NCBI GenBank assembly: GCA_930367205.1
Contig: OV884011.1
Span: 110,661,139-110,725,138, forward strand
Length of the DNA: 64,000 bases
Source of the DNA: Acanthosoma haemorrhoidale
Lineage: Eukaryota; Arthropoda; Insecta; Hemiptera; Acanthosomatidae
Direction of reading: 5' to 3'
Translations under genes and position numbers: made by a program
The notes under the pieces: generated by a model
The model's database searches: none
What the model was told of the DNA's origin: nothing
The model's input: only the letters and a program-made list of their open reading frames with translations
In this document: piece after piece, positions 36,181-48,288 of the stretch
Numbering within the stretch: the first letter of the stretch is position 1
How the letters are laid out: every line of letters starts with the position of its first letter

Positions 36181-36960
36181 ACGAATATGCGGATATATTC
36201 TTTAAAGAAGGCGAGAGATTGGGTGTCACTGGTAGAACAGTGCATGAAATCCCGCTCGAACGGGAGGTAGTAAGTTACGTGAAGGAGCGCCGATACCCGC
36301 AAGCTTTGAGGCACCATATCAAAGTAGAGCTGGACGACTTGAAAAGGCAGGGGATCATTGAGGACAGCACGTCATCGTAAGATAGCCCTTTGTGGGCAGT
36401 CAAGTAGAAGAGTGTGGAAGTCGGGGGACCCGAAAAATATAGAGCTGTCGTAGACTATAGGCGACTCACGACAACACAGTGGACGATAAATACCCGATCC
36501 CCAGATTCGAGGACATATTAGACCGACTGAGTTAGGCGCGGATCTTTAGCACGTTAGACCTAGAAGCGGGGTACCACCAAATACAGATGGACCTAAAGGA
36601 TCGCCACAAAACTGCCTTCACCTTCGACCGAAGGCATTATGAATTCACACGGATGCCATTCGGTCTCAGAAACGCACCTATGACGTTCCAGAGACTTATG
36701 GACGAGTTACTCAGGGGTATCGATGAGTCCATGTGCCAAATATATATGGACGACCTCCTAGTATTTAGCGCGAATGAGGCCTAACACGAAGTGCACCTGA
36801 AAACTGTGTTCAACCGAGTGAGGCAATTCGGATTGAAATTGTCAGAGGAAAAGTCCCGGTTTTGCCAGGAAGTTATTACCTTCTTGGGACACACATCTCC
36901 AATGAGGGAGTGCGACCAGATGCTGGGAAGATAGCAGCCATCCAAAAGATGGCGGTCCCA
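36178..36960 (+). pseudogene. Ty3/gypsy reverse transcriptase
   Basis: Makes DNA from the element RNA. In order: an N-terminal HEIPLERE segment, RRYPQALRHHI, and a GIIEDS region followed by a stop. Next come SPLWAVK, YRAVVDYRRL, STLDLEAGYHQIQMDLKD (motif A Asp present) and EFTRMPFGLRNAPMTFQRL. QIYMDDLLVF carries the catalytic YMDD at 36,743-36,754, and FLGH lies at the connection. The catalytic residues survive but the frame is broken near 36,378, 36,470, 36,534 and 36,783. Confidence 0.88.
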
Positions 36961-36964
36961 TCCG

Positions 36965-37609
36965 ATGTCAAGGGGAATCCGACGCCTTCTAGGAACGCTA
37001 AATTTCTATAGAAGATTTGTCCCCGAAATGGCGGCGTATCTAGTCCCTCTCAATGACCTCCTGAAAAAGGGACGGAAGGTGATCATTACTCCCGATATAG
37101 AGGTGAACATCCGAAAGTGCATGAGCCGTTTGCAGGAACACCCGGTGTTGGCATTTCCCGATTTTAATAAGAAGTTCGCAATTACGACGGATGATAGCGA
37201 ATACGCGTTGGGAGCGGTCCTATGGCAGGCGGGAGAAAAAGGAGACCAACCAGTAGCGTATGCCAGTAGACGCCTAACGAAGGCAGAAAGCCAATACAGC
37301 GCACTAGAACGGGAGTTGCTAGGGATCGTCCGGGCAATTGACCATTTTCGGCCCTATGTATTCGGGAGAAGATTCCGAGTCCACACGGATCACCGTCCGT
37401 TACAATGGGTAGGGAAACTAAAAGAGTCATCGGCAAGGGTCACGAGGTGGAAGGAATTCCTTAGCCAGTACATGGAGATTGTATATAAGCCCGGGAAAGA
37501 TAACGTCGGCGCGGACTGGCTCGCTAGTGGGAAATGCACGCCAGAGGAGGGTGACCAAAGAGAATCTGGTTCCGCGGAGGATGGGCAGTCGACAGGAGGA
37601 GGGAGCTAG
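36965..37609 (+). pseudogene. Ty3/gypsy RT connection and RNase H
   Basis: A 214-codon open segment. It begins with the RT thumb/connection (LLGTLNFYRRFVPEMA) and continues into RNase H, which removes RNA from RNA-DNA hybrids. Visible active-site positions are the Asp in AITTDDSEYALGAVLW, the Glu in YSALERELLGIV and the Asp in RVHTDHRPLQWV. It ends with the VYKPGKDNVGADWLASG segment, normally NVVADALSR-like. This is the best preserved frame of the element. Confidence 0.88.
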
Positions 37610-37619
37610 GGAGGTGTCA

Positions 37620-38987
37620 GATACGCGGACATGGAAGAGCTCCAGGAAATAGTCAACGATAAACGTCGTCAGATAATCTGGAAGACGCAAACAGCGGGAC
37701 TGACGAAGATTGCTAGCAGCGATTACAACAGATCCCCAACAACGACCATCTGGTCGCAGCCGGGAGTAAAACTGGACCAGATCTGCCACCTACTCAACGA
37801 AGCTTTCAAGCTGGGGAAAACGCACTATATCTATGTAGGGAACGGGACCATTTGGGAGAAAATTAAGAAGTTATGACGAGCGGAGCGGATCGGGATTGAC
37901 CGGACGTTCGTGCGATGCACGATGATGGTGGAAACTGTCACAAATGATACCATGAAAAAATAAATTACGCTTGCATACCACCAAGGCAAAACCAATCATC
38001 GGGGGGAACAGGAAACAGCGCAGGCATTGAAGCGCAGGTATTTCTGGTGGGAAATGCGCAAAACCACCCTGGAGTCGATAGGAGCGTGCGAGATCTGTCA
38101 TCGCACGAAGTACGATTGACAGCCACCGATAGGACCGCAAGAAGAGACCCCGACGGCACAGACACCTCTGACCGACCTGCAAACGGACGCTTTTACTTGG
38201 AAGGGACACAAGTGGGTAACCGTCGTTGATCTATTCAGTAAGGTGGCCATGGCATACTCCGTCCGCGAAAAGTCGTCAGAGGCCGTATTAGGAGTACTGC
38301 GCAGGTGGTTTCAATTTTATGGTGTCCCCGAATGAACAGAATCAGATGGTGGCAGGGAATTCGACAACGCCGACATAAGAGAGCAGATGAAGTTGCTGGA
38401 TGTCAGATGTCATGTCAACAGCCCGGGACACCCAAGGAGAAGGGTGGAATTGAGCGTCTCCGTACTGTGGAGATCATCCTGGGGGATCATCTCCACGTCT
38501 ATCATACCGAAAAGGGGTTGGAGCCGGCTGAGGCTATGCCACTAGTGGTGACAGCTTATAACCACTCAATACACACGCCTACGGGGTTCTCACCGTTCGA
38601 GATTCTTTTTGGCCTGCGGGGACGTCGCCGAGACACCAAAGGAATGGGGGAGGGAGACGAGGTGGCCACACAGCTCGTCAACAGCCACGAGGAGTTGGGG
38701 AAACTCTGGGGGAAGGCCTACGCGAGGATTACGGCCAAAAAACGTAGGAGAGTGGTGAGGGAGAACGTGGGCGTCAAACCCTTCGAAGGTCGCGTCACAA
38801 TTAGGACCACCGTATACCGCAAGATTGCATCAACCGGAGTAGAGAGCTGATCCGTTACGAGGGCCCCTTTAGGGTGGTCGCGATTCGCGAACACAATATC
38901 GTAACCATACAGAGTGTTCGCGAACCGCGGAAGCGCAGGAACGTGCATGTAGAGCAGCTGAAGATACCAGTTGGGACATCCTCCTAG
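37620..38987 (+). pseudogene. Ty3/gypsy integrase
   Basis: Inserts the DNA copy into the genome. The N-terminal zinc-binding part (about 37,970-38,120) shows AYHQGKTNHRG, RRYFWWEMRKT and CEICHRTKY, the HHCC pattern. The core holds LQTDAFTWKGHKWVTVVDLF (first Asp near 38,186), ESDGGREFDN (second Asp near 38,343) and, in another frame, PKEKGGIERL (Glu near 38,452). The C-terminus contains a GPY/F module (IRYEGPFRVVAI, about 38,851-38,886) and ends at TAG 38,985. Stops at 38,119 and 38,334 and frameshifts near 38,440 and 38,810 break it. Confidence 0.88.
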
Positions 38988-39174
38988 CGAGAGTCTCGGG
39001 TAACAACGCCCTCACCCCCATACACTCCTCACTCCAGATCATAAATCTGTATCAGCGAATGCATTTTTCTTTTTGTTTGTTTGTTTTAGTTTTTACTATT
39101 TAGTCTGTGTATGAAGTGATAAGGTTTCTGTTTTTTTTATTTTATGATGTAAGGCAATTTTGTACTGTCCACTA

Positions 39175-39246
39175 AGAGTATCAGGGTACGATACTCTATG
39201 AATTGTACATACTCCGCTGTTAAGTTCCCGACAGATGGTCGGGAAC
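39175..39246 (+). repeat. Two perfect hairpins upstream of the gypsy polypurine tract
   Basis: AGAGTATC (39,175-39,182) pairs with GATACTCT (39,190-39,197). GTTCCCGAC (39,224-39,232) pairs with GTCGGGAAC (39,238-39,246). Both stems are perfect despite the decay of the coding region. The second ends only a few bases before the purine tract. Confidence 0.75.
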
Positions 39247-39249
39247 TGG

Positions 39250-39406
39250 CAGGGGGGAGTTAAAGTTTTAGTTAAAGTCAGGGGGACGTAAACATTCCAT
39301 GATCCCGTATATGTCGGATTACAAAGAGAAATAAAGACAGTCTATTTCGAGAACTCGAGTTAGTCTTACGTTCCCGTTTTCCTTCTCTTTATCACATTTT
39401 ACCCGG
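39250..39406 (+). repeat. Polypurine tract and 3' LTR of the gypsy element
   Basis: The tract CAGGGGGG (39,250-39,257) precedes AGTTAAAG, the AGTTA-type LTR start known from gypsy-group elements. An AATAAA signal is at 39,330-39,335. The right edge is uncertain: TGGCGAATGAC at 39,407-39,417 looks like a primer-binding site start, giving an LTR of about 149 bp. That is short for the family, so part may be missing. No second copy is present to confirm the edges. Confidence 0.6.
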
Positions 39407-39417
39407 TGGCGAATGAC

Positions 39418-40960
39418 TGCTATATGATTGAATATCATTTTTTGAATTCCTTCCCTATATGTTATGTGTTACATGTCCTAAATATACATAAATGTTTAAT
39501 GAATGTGAAATACAACGTTTTTTATTTTGATGGTTTTCAAAATTATCCCACCTAAGATTTTCAGACTACCAAGAAGCAGACCTACTTCCACAGCTCTGCC
39601 CCCACTTAAAATACCAACACCACCGAACGCTAAGTAATATGACTGATCGATAAACTGATTATCATCAAAATATCTTGAAAACTTCTACGTTCAGACCGTC
39701 TACTTCGATTACAGTTTAAGTTGTGCGCTCTGCCAACACATAAAACGCAATGGCTCGTGAACCACTCCATGAAGTATGCGTGAAATACACAGTAGATAAA
39801 TTATCTCAGCGTAAAATCATTAAGAAACTAAGCGGTTTGATCTTACAAACTTAAAACTTTTTAGCTTAAGGCTGTAGGTAGGTAGTATTCTTGTACCTTC
39901 AATGGTAATTTTGGTTAATAAATAACAGTCAGTTTTGTGATATTTATATACTTTTTCGTGTTTTTAGTAATCACATTACATAAAAAATAGGTTCATGCAG
40001 TCCAATATGAAAATCAAATTGGATAAGTTTACAATTGTGAATAGTTTATAATTTATTTGCTTAAAATGATACAAAAGCCTGCATAAATAAATATTTTTAC
40101 ATTACGGAAATTAACTAATAACTATTTCATAAATTGTTCATTTTTTTTTTAAATTATAGATAGGATAAAACACACAATCATCTTACATACATATTTATGT
40201 ATTTATTAACTATAAACGATTACTACCGTTCAACTATTGTGATGATGAACCCTTGCTGCGACCTATTAAAAGAGTAACCACTGTATTTATATGGGTTTAC
40301 TCACAAGGTAAGGAGTAACCTCGGAGAAGATAATGTTTGCTCTTATTTTATTTTATTTTTCCCTCTTCTTCTTTTTTTTTTTTTTTTTTAATTGTCTATT
40401 ACACATTTTTTCTTTCTAGAATGATTTTCCTAATTGGACATAAATACTTGAATTTGAATACATTTTAGTTTTCTGTTATTATTTTATTTTATCCCCCTTT
40501 ATGGTGTATTGTGTCTTTGTTGTAAAAACGTCCATTTATTAATTTGTACCTTGTTTCTGTTTTTATAGGCCAAAGTCTTAGAGTTAATATTTTTTTTTTT
40601 GCTATTTCTATTTCTAAAATAACATGCGAACGTACGTTTTATTATTTACGAAAAAAACAAACGTTACGCACGTTTTGTAAACATTTTACGAGTTTGGAAC
40701 CATGTTCTCAACTGACTTCTAGGCTGTGGCTGAAGTAGTAAGTGTAACGGATTTCATATCATTCTGGTTTCAGACGTATCTTTTGTTTTGCTTATATTAT
40801 TCCCTACGCCGAAGGAACTAACTTTCTTTTTTATTGAAATTATTATGTTTTATCAAGGACAATATCAGTTGCTGTTAGGATGTAATTTTATTTTTAGGAT
40901 ACGAGATAATGTTGTACTGTTCTGTAAGTTTAGTTATGATTAAATTCTAAAACACGTGTG
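39418..40960. other. AT-rich non-coding stretch
   Basis: Nothing recognised; a poly(T) tract lies at 40,372-40,389. Confidence 0.5.
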
Positions 40961-40964
40961 AAGC

Positions 40965-41110
40965 CGTGGTGGTCGAGTGAGTGATTTGGAGCGTAACCGC
41001 AGTTCGTGCGTCCCGAAAATGCCCTGGCTGTTTTCACCAGTGAGAATTAAAATCATTTCTTTACCATTCCATCAGATATTTTCGGGGTAGTCACCAGTTG
41101 CCACCCTGCC
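40965..41110 (+). repeat. Candidate tRNA-derived SINE
   Basis: GCCGTGGTGGTCGAGTGAGTG is an A-box-like start of the kind common in tRNA-derived SINEs. About 30 nt further, GCAGTTCGTGCGTCCCG is a B box with a short insertion. The downstream body (to about 41,110) has no tail I can define. Confidence 0.5.
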
Positions 41111-42020
41111 CTCAATAGATAACGATCAGTTTTTATTCGTTGGTGTCGCGTACTAGCACTAAACTAGTTCATTACAAAAGAAGTAAAACGTGTTGTCTAG
41201 CCACAAAGCTTTATATTTCCGGGCACAGCGTTTAAAACTGTAAAAAAAGTCGTCCTCAATGTTTAGATACTCAACTTAAATGAAATTTAAGAAAAAGTTC
41301 TTGTAAAATTACGATTTGGTTATCATGTATTAATACTTGTGATTTATGCTTTAATTCACACCGTATATATAATTTCACTCAAACCAGCCCACTTCCATGC
41401 ACAGTTCACAGTACTCATAAAGTCCACTTCATACCAACACTCATAAAATATGTGCATACAAAATCTCTCCAAAGGTTTCACTATGTCAAAGACCAGAAAG
41501 AGGGCAAGAGAGTCACAGACTTTCAAGACAGCCAGAGCCTAAAGAATAAGTACAAAATAAAGCTAATTCAAGAAGAGTCGTTAATTCTACAGACCTCACC
41601 GATCTACTGCTGGCAATGTACATGGCATATATCTGACATTAAATCGAGTATTAAAGCACTGAGGATGACAGACTGTTCAAAAAGCTTTGCTAAAACAAGT
41701 AACTTTGTGGAAAGACATGCGTTTCACTTACTATAGTTATAACTCCGCAACCAGAACAAACATAGTCACATTTTACAAATTATTTCAAATACATACATAT
41801 TTTACAAAAAAGAATTTAGAGCCTTTCAAATTATTCATTTATATATTTTTTTTTACCTACGTTTCGCCCATTCAGAGAATTTCAGGACTAAGCACATTAG
41901 CCATAAAAAAACATTTAAATATTCATTTATTTTACAAGTAAAATAATAATAAAATTGGGAACAATCCCCATACTTGAGACTCAAAAATAAAAAACGTTCG
42001 ATCAACGTATCTGAAAACTG
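41111..42020. other. Non-coding stretch
   Basis: Open frames at 41,452-41,736 and 41,687-41,941 have no identifiable motif. The stretch directly precedes a LINE relic and may include its unrecognisable upstream part. Confidence 0.4.
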
Positions 42021-42024
42021 TACA

Positions 42025-42480
42025 GACTGTTAAACAGAAAGATCTTACCTCTTAAAGTTCTGATTTACAAAACCATCTTAAATCCGATTTCGGCTTACGG
42101 ACTTGAACTATAGGGGAACAGCAAAGTACTCGGACATCAAACATATTCAAACCTTCCAATCTAAAGTCGTTAGAACAATCGAAAATAACTAAATTTACCT
42201 CACAAATAGGCCCTCTGTACTGACCTTATTGTACCCATCATCCTTGAAGACCTTCCCTCTAAATTTTTAAAATTGCATAACAAATTAACCTTACTATTCT
42301 ATCATCCTTATACAATTGCAACATCGCTAGACAGCCACACACATCCTACATCGAGATTGCAGCGGCAATGGCCTCAAGAACTATTGTCTTGTCAACACGA
42401 TATTGGGAGTCCTGCAAGTGGCCAGTATTCTTCAATCAGATCTGGAGAATATCGCTCAGTCTTTGCTGCTACTATCTAGC
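42025..42480 (+). pseudogene. Jockey-1-like LINE, ORF2 C-terminal relic
   Basis: Translated in short frames it gives LIYKTILNPISAYGLEL, then KYSDIKHIQTFQSKVVRTI, and near 42,340 RLQRQWPQELL. These align in order with the C-terminal part of the Jockey-1 ORF2 (compare IMNMKCFQSKFLRTI at 45,600 and RPKRQWPRDLL at 33,840). Stops and frameshifts are frequent. It is more diverged than the other copies and may be a separate subfamily. The 3' end beyond 42,400 is unclear. Confidence 0.7.
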
Positions 42481-45160
42481 CATAATTTGGCTGCAGGGCT
42501 GGCATAGGGGATCTCTCCTTTATCCCAGCTTCCTTCCCCTTTCCTGGGGAGGTGGCATTCCAGCAGGTGATTTAGGAGGATTCCTGGCCTGTGTATATCC
42601 TTATATATCTATGTTAATCTGATCTGCATGAAGTACCATATGAATGAGAGATTGAAAGAAATATTTTATAGTTGGCATGAAAGAGATTTCCCTATTAGAA
42701 GAATTTTTTTTATAACCGATATTTCAGAACAAAAAAAAAAAAAACCTCAATAATGTTTTTCGTATTACTATTCCAGGCTATGTTTGGAGACCTGAAAAAT
42801 TCCATGGATCTTGAACTACAACTGAAGTTTAGATCTGCATGCATGAAACTATGTAAAGTACAGCAAACATGCAGTCACTTAAACTCAACTGATGCTCTGA
42901 ATATTGAATAACTAAATATGGCTCCGAAAATGTTCAAACATTGGACCTTGAAAAACGGAAGTTTTAAAATATTTCAACCTCTAAAGTTTTATAAATATAT
43001 TATTGTTGATGTAGATAATGCTGTAACGAGGAAAGCAGGAGATAAGTTGTTGGTATTTATAAAGTGGTAAAATCCTATCTTTAGGCAACCGCGCTCTTAT
43101 CACTTGGAGCTATTTCCATGAAAGGTTTGTTTAAAGGTCCATTCTGATAATCAAGCTAACTTGACCTGTGTTTGGTCAGATAACATTTAGTGAATTCACT
43201 AACTGAAGACGAAGTCCAATAACTTTCAAATAAGTCGTGGGATGATGTCAATATCTAAGGAGTCTCCCAACTCTCCCCTCACAAGTCTAGTCTTTCCCAT
43301 ACTCAGATTTTTAATACAATAAATAATGGAATTATTTTAATGTTATAAAGAGTAAAGAAGCAAAAGAGAGACACCTGAATTTTATTGTTTACACTATGTG
43401 AAAGACATTTTTTTCAAAAGAGCTTAAAAGTCTGGTCAATAATATTTTATCTATTTTTACAAGCCCACTCAACGTATCGCTTATTTAGGTATCATAAGAA
43501 CTAAAAATCAAACACATTAAAAGTGAATCTACATAAAAATATTTTATTTTTCATATACAAAATTGTTGACAATCAATGAATAAAACATACCTTTCAAAAT
43601 CATTATTCCATTGATTCATTATTGCATACCGAAATGGTAACTTCTCTGCAATCTTTAATGAAAATTTAAAACTGTAACTCATGTCACAATAACAGGTACT
43701 TCATTTAATAAGATAAATAAATATGTAATAATTCATAGATCTGTTGACTGATGTAAAATTAATAGAAGGTTTTGGAGAGACTCTACAGCATTTTTTTATT
43801 TTTTCACATAGTCCAATTATTTTTTGTAGTCACTATAAAACCTAATAGGGTATACTCGTGAATTTTTTATAATCCTTTTCTAGGCACTGTGTGCATGCCT
43901 AGTATAGTTTTTTAGACTACCTTGTTATCAAATTTATTTTCCATCATGTGACTCAAACTCATATGAATCTGACTGCCAGGAACAGTTATTAGGCTTATGC
44001 TTACACAGTCCCACTGAAAGTTTACTATAAAAGGTAATTAAAATAAGTGCTACCGTAATTTATTTTTCCAACCCGTCTTATTGATCCAAGTAGCTAAGCA
44101 TATTTCTCATTGTTCAAATGTTATCTTCTTTTCACTTTAATCATAAACTAGGATCATTGTTTTCAAAAAAACAATAAAAAAAAGAAAGTAAAATGTGAAG
44201 AAACAATATTCAAAAATAAATGACTCCACGGGGGTTTCTTAAAAACGTATTTGTTTTTTAAAATATATTCTCTTTATAATTTACCTTAAATGAGTTTTTT
44301 ATTTTATAAATCATCTCTGTTGCTGAAAATAATCTTGACAAAAAAATAAAATGAAATTGAAATACCTACATATTTACCCAAATCTATTTAAGCTGGATAA
44401 GATTTTTTAAATACCAGTTCTACTTTTGTATATATATATTTCTATTGTTTCAATATCTTTGAGATTCTTTATTCATTATTGCCTTTAATTTTTTCTTAAG
44501 CATGGGGATAACTCCAAACTTTAAATCTTAAATAGCTTCAGACATAAATATTAACGCTAACTGAAACTTTCATGTCTTCAATCGTGTTTAATTAATTTAT
44601 TATCCACACTTTTTATATTACAACCTACTGTGAAATTACTAATTAAAGAATTTACTTACTACATTATTCACCATTTCTTGCCTACCAATTTGGTACAAAC
44701 AATATCTATCACTCGGCTATTAACCCATGTTACCGTGCTGTCGACGAAATACCGAGCAGTTAAGGGAGGCAACTTTATTTCACTGGAGTATTCTTGGAAG
44801 AGAAACATGCCTCTCAGTTTGGCACGAAGGCCTGCTGTGCAAACTGAATGGGTACTTCCAAGTACTTACTACCTACCCTACGGTCAACCCTGAAAATTAG
44901 ACAATACCACCTAGCAGGTGGCTGTCACAGTCAGAGAAAAGAGAGAGAGCGACTCAGGGAAACGCGGTAACTTTGCTAATTTAGTCTTTGTACATTCAGG
45001 ACGTTTTGCAACTGAAAAACACTATACTCGGGACATCTACAATGCCATCACAAGTCAACCAAGCATTCGCCAAACTAGAAAAAAATCACGTATATGAAAA
45101 CAAGTATAATGGTCAGCAGGTAGTGAAATTCAATTATTATTCGATCTTTATCGTGATAAA
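42481..45160. other. AT-rich non-coding stretch
   Basis: No feature recognised. The frame at 44,630-44,893 has no known motif. Confidence 0.5.
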
Positions 45161-45164
45161 ATTA

Positions 45165-45922
45165 CAATCTGTCTTATTGGGCAATACGTAATTGGTTTGG
45201 GTGTTTTCATTCATGCCAAATTTACAATTCTTCATTCACTCACTCATTCATACAGTATTTAAAAACAGCCTAGAGACCTCCCAAATGAACATCGCTGTCA
45301 CCTCCCTCCCATGGGATAGAGGAAGCGGAGTCTTGGTAAGTCCCACGAGATACGATCACTGTCACGTATTTATAGCAGGTCACGATGCCTGGGACGACTT
45401 ATACGAATAGTCTCCGAGGAGGATTATAGGGATGTGCGGCGTATTCTAATGACTGTTCTAGGGCATTAGGGTGGTTGGGTAGGTTTCGATAAAGTTTCAT
45501 GAACTTGGAAGGGTTGAGTTCATGAATGGAGGGTATATTAAGATCGTTATGAAGGGTTTTGTTGCTGACGTAATACGGGGCATTAATTATTGTTCTCAGG
45601 AATTTTGATTGAAAGCATTTCATATTCATGATGTTCGACTTTTTGCTGTCCCCCATACCTCTATTATGTATGTCTAGAATTCTCTATTCTGTATGTGGGT
45701 TTAGTATAACTTTGTAAATTAGTAGTTTATTTTCAGTTGAGAGATGGGATGTCCTTCGAAGTGCGCCTGTTTAGTTCTTGTCTTATTAGCCTCATGTGTG
45801 GATTCCAGGTCTGCCTTTTGTCGAGATGGAATCCTAAATACCTCTCTCGGAATGTACATGTCTCGGATATAGAAAGAGGAATGGAACTCGTGGACAGGAC
45901 TTGTGAGTCCAGTCCACAGCAG
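45165..45922 (-). pseudogene. Jockey-1 LINE, 5'-truncated relic
   Basis: Same family as 33,495-34,945. The minus strand shows ERYLGFHLDKRQTWNPHMRL (about 45,790-45,850), SKKSNIMNMKCFQSKFLRTI, APYYVSNKTLHNDLNIPS and LPNHP, ending in NPPRRL near 45,405. The 3' UTR then runs to about 45,165, with the conserved terminal hairpin and a GATAAAG end in place of AATAAAG. The fingers-palm part of RT is absent. Confidence 0.82.
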
Positions 45923-47265
45923 AGGGTAAAGGTAGTCAAATTCAATCGAAAAATTTCCTCATCCATTCGTCACTGGCTCGCCGATGGAGTTCAACGCACA
46001 ACTATTCCCAAAGACAGACAGCTGGCCAACATTGATAGGCCATTAGCCTGGCGAACTCTTAAATAAAATTAAACTAAAACCACGATTAGGATTTCTGAGA
46101 ACTCTAATGGGATGACAATAGACACTATCGTTAGATAACAGACGGATACGGTATATATTTTATTCTTGAAACCACACTGATCCTTGCTAAGGTTTAAAAT
46201 CATACATACAAACTATTCAATCAATTATACTACGCCACATCACGGGCACACCTTGGTACGTTTATTCAAGATTATTATTGTGATCATACCGGCGTCTACA
46301 TCGCTCTGGACTGCGTTAAGAACAATAAAAACAAAAACTGTAACCTTGCGCTTGGCCCTCATTGAAAATACATATGTTTTGATTTCGTCATGATTACATT
46401 CAATTTACTGCAATCAGGCAACGTCGTTTTCAGTTTGTCTGTACGCCTATTATTCAACGTTTAGATGTGTTACTGCTACAGCAGCAGTCACAAAAATGAA
46501 GACACAGATTTTAATTTTTCAACAATGGTTATTGGTACGCTGTATATGATTTGGCTAATGTATTATTGCAGGAAGTATTTGAATAATTACTAATTATTAA
46601 TTTAATAACGCATTAACTCGTAAACCTTTTTGGCTTTCAAGTTTTCTAAAGTCACAGCTTGAAACCTGCTAAAGATTAATTCGTTTATTAATCCTACTGA
46701 TTGAGAACACTTAAATCATATAATTTATTTTAATAAATGAAAAATTTCATATTTTGAGACCAAGCAATAGAAATTAAACCGGTTTAACAGTCAAGCCAAT
46801 TCCAATAGGTTTGTTTATTGTTTAAAACAGCATTTTAACTTGTTGTGGCCACCTTCTAATTACAAATCATTATAAGTCACCCTCTTCTCGATCAGATCAT
46901 ATCCTTCACTGTTTTCATTGTGTTTAATAAAGGTTATGACGTCAGTTCCCGTTTTGTTCAAGTATTCTCGAACGGTAGACTCTCACTACCTTCCTGATTC
47001 CACCCGCCTCCTTTAGGCATTCGACACCCTATATCCTTCTCATACATCCTTCAAATGGGGGACTCCCCTTAGTAGTGAAAGGCACTCATTAGCCCAAAAT
47101 AATTTTCCTTTATTTTTTCCACATCCTATTTTTATGTTTGAGAGCAAGGAAAAAAAAAAAAAAAAAAAAAAATTGACGTCAGTGAGAGTGGGAGGAGGGA
47201 CTGAAGTAGTGGGGGAGACAGTCGTAGGTGGGGAGTTACCCCTTTATTTCCCCTTTGTTATCCCT
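45923..47265. other. Unassigned stretch
   Basis: A short open segment (about 45,925-46,066, plus strand) that includes ISSSIRHWLADGVQRTT has coding-like composition, but I do not recognise it. The rest is AT-rich. A poly(A) run at 47,150-47,171 may mark the end of an unrecognised retroelement. Confidence 0.35.
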
Positions 47266-47275
47266 TTAGTAATAA

Positions 47276-48004
47276 GCCGTCTTATCCCCTGTACTATTCA
47301 ACGTATACACGTCTGAGATTGTCGGAGCCCAGTACAAAAATACCACAGTTACTGCTTTCGCAGATGACATAGCGGTGTACAGCAGCAGCATGAGTGCCAA
47401 GGTAGCTCTAAGACAGGCTGAAGCAGCCTGAAACCAGATCAGTGAGAGATTGGGGAGACTCAATATCTCTGTAAACGCGGGTAAGACTGACTGTGTAATT
47501 TTCTCTTTTCAAAAGAAGAGGCGGAGAAAAATTCACCAGCTAACAACCTAGTATATTAAAATGGAAAGACACCTCCATTTTAGTAATCATTTTGCGAAGA
47601 AGTTGAAGCATACACGCATGAAGTCTAACCGGCTTACGCACTTATTAACTTCCGCCAATCTATCACTGCGTCTCAAACTATTGATATACAAGAGCATACT
47701 CAGGCCTACCCTGCTGTATGGTGCACCGCTATTTCGTTATCTGACGTATACGACAGCTAAGAAACTCCAACAATTCCAAAACGGTATACTGATGAAAGTA
47801 GTCAGAGGTACTTCATTCGAGCAGCGAAGAAACAGTGAGTTGCATGAGATATTTGAGCTGCCTACGGTGGATGAATTCATCCAGCGTAGACATATCAAAT
47901 TTTTCGACTCATTACAATTTCTAACAAACCCGGTGTTTAACACTATAACCCCCGCTCCGTTCCCCCAACGATGGCAGGACGCTGTCGCGGCTGGAACACT
48001 CTAG
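47276..48004 (+). pseudogene. Jockey-2 ORF2 C-terminal part
   Basis: It contains motif C FADD at 47,357-47,368 (intact), the NVNAGKTDCVIFSF-like segment (reads NISVNAGKTDC), and then, after a frameshift near 47,530, a 147-codon open stretch. That stretch includes RLTHLLTSANLSLRLKLLIY, ILRPTLLYGAPLFRYLT and PAPFPQRWQDAVAAGTL at the terminus. One in-frame TGA is at about 47,430. Without the N-terminal endonuclease and RT fingers it cannot function. Confidence 0.88.
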
Positions 48005-48278
48005 TCCTAGGTTCTAGGTAGAGATTTAGTTTTTTTTGTTTTGTTCCTAGTGTTTAGTGTTGATGTCGGTGACAAATAGAAGGTGAGCCTCATCACCTAG
48101 TGTTGTATAAGAACAATAAACTATTAACGACAATAAAAATTTATTATATTTAGGCACTCCGCCAAATGCAGAAAGAGGAGAAATATGTAATCCAAATATT
48201 TTGTTATTTTTCTTATTTGTAAATTGTATTGTTTTGTTGAGGTTTTGAAATAAAAAAAAAAAAAAAAAAAAAAAAAAA
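47276..48278 (+). mobile_element. Jockey-2 LINE, 5'-truncated, with poly(A)
   Basis: It starts inside RT at AVLSPVLFNVYT, contains the rest of ORF2 to the stop at about 48,002, and has a 3' UTR that ends TTGAAATAAA followed by about 25 A. The 10 bp target duplication and poly(A) are textbook signs of target-primed reverse transcription, with early dissociation explaining the truncation. Confidence 0.92.
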
Positions 48279-48288
48279 TTAGTAATAA

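Larger units (their letters stand above)
34946..39406 (+). mobile_element. Ty3/gypsy retrotransposon, degraded, lacking the 5' LTR
   Basis: Domains appear in the Ty3/gypsy order: gag with CCHC knuckles, protease remnant, RT, RNase H, integrase, purine tract, LTR. The region is far more GC-rich than its flanks. Every domain carries frameshifts or stops. The body starts at the gag ATG directly beside the Jockey-1 relic, so the 5' LTR, primer site and leader are missing. No env-like frame follows integrase. It is inactive. Confidence 0.9.
47266..48288 (+). repeat. 10 bp target-site duplication of a Jockey-2 copy
   Basis: TTAGTAATAA at 47,266-47,275 and 48,279-48,288 is identical and exactly flanks the LINE body and its poly(A). 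Confidence 0.9.

Noticed and set aside
40210..40330. Apparent similarity to 50,060-50,170 (AGTAACCACT and T-rich tail)
   Set aside because: Only short AT-rich strings match; not enough for a repeat call.
41452..41941. Overlapping plus-strand frames before the LINE relic
   Set aside because: No recognisable LINE motif upstream of 42,025.
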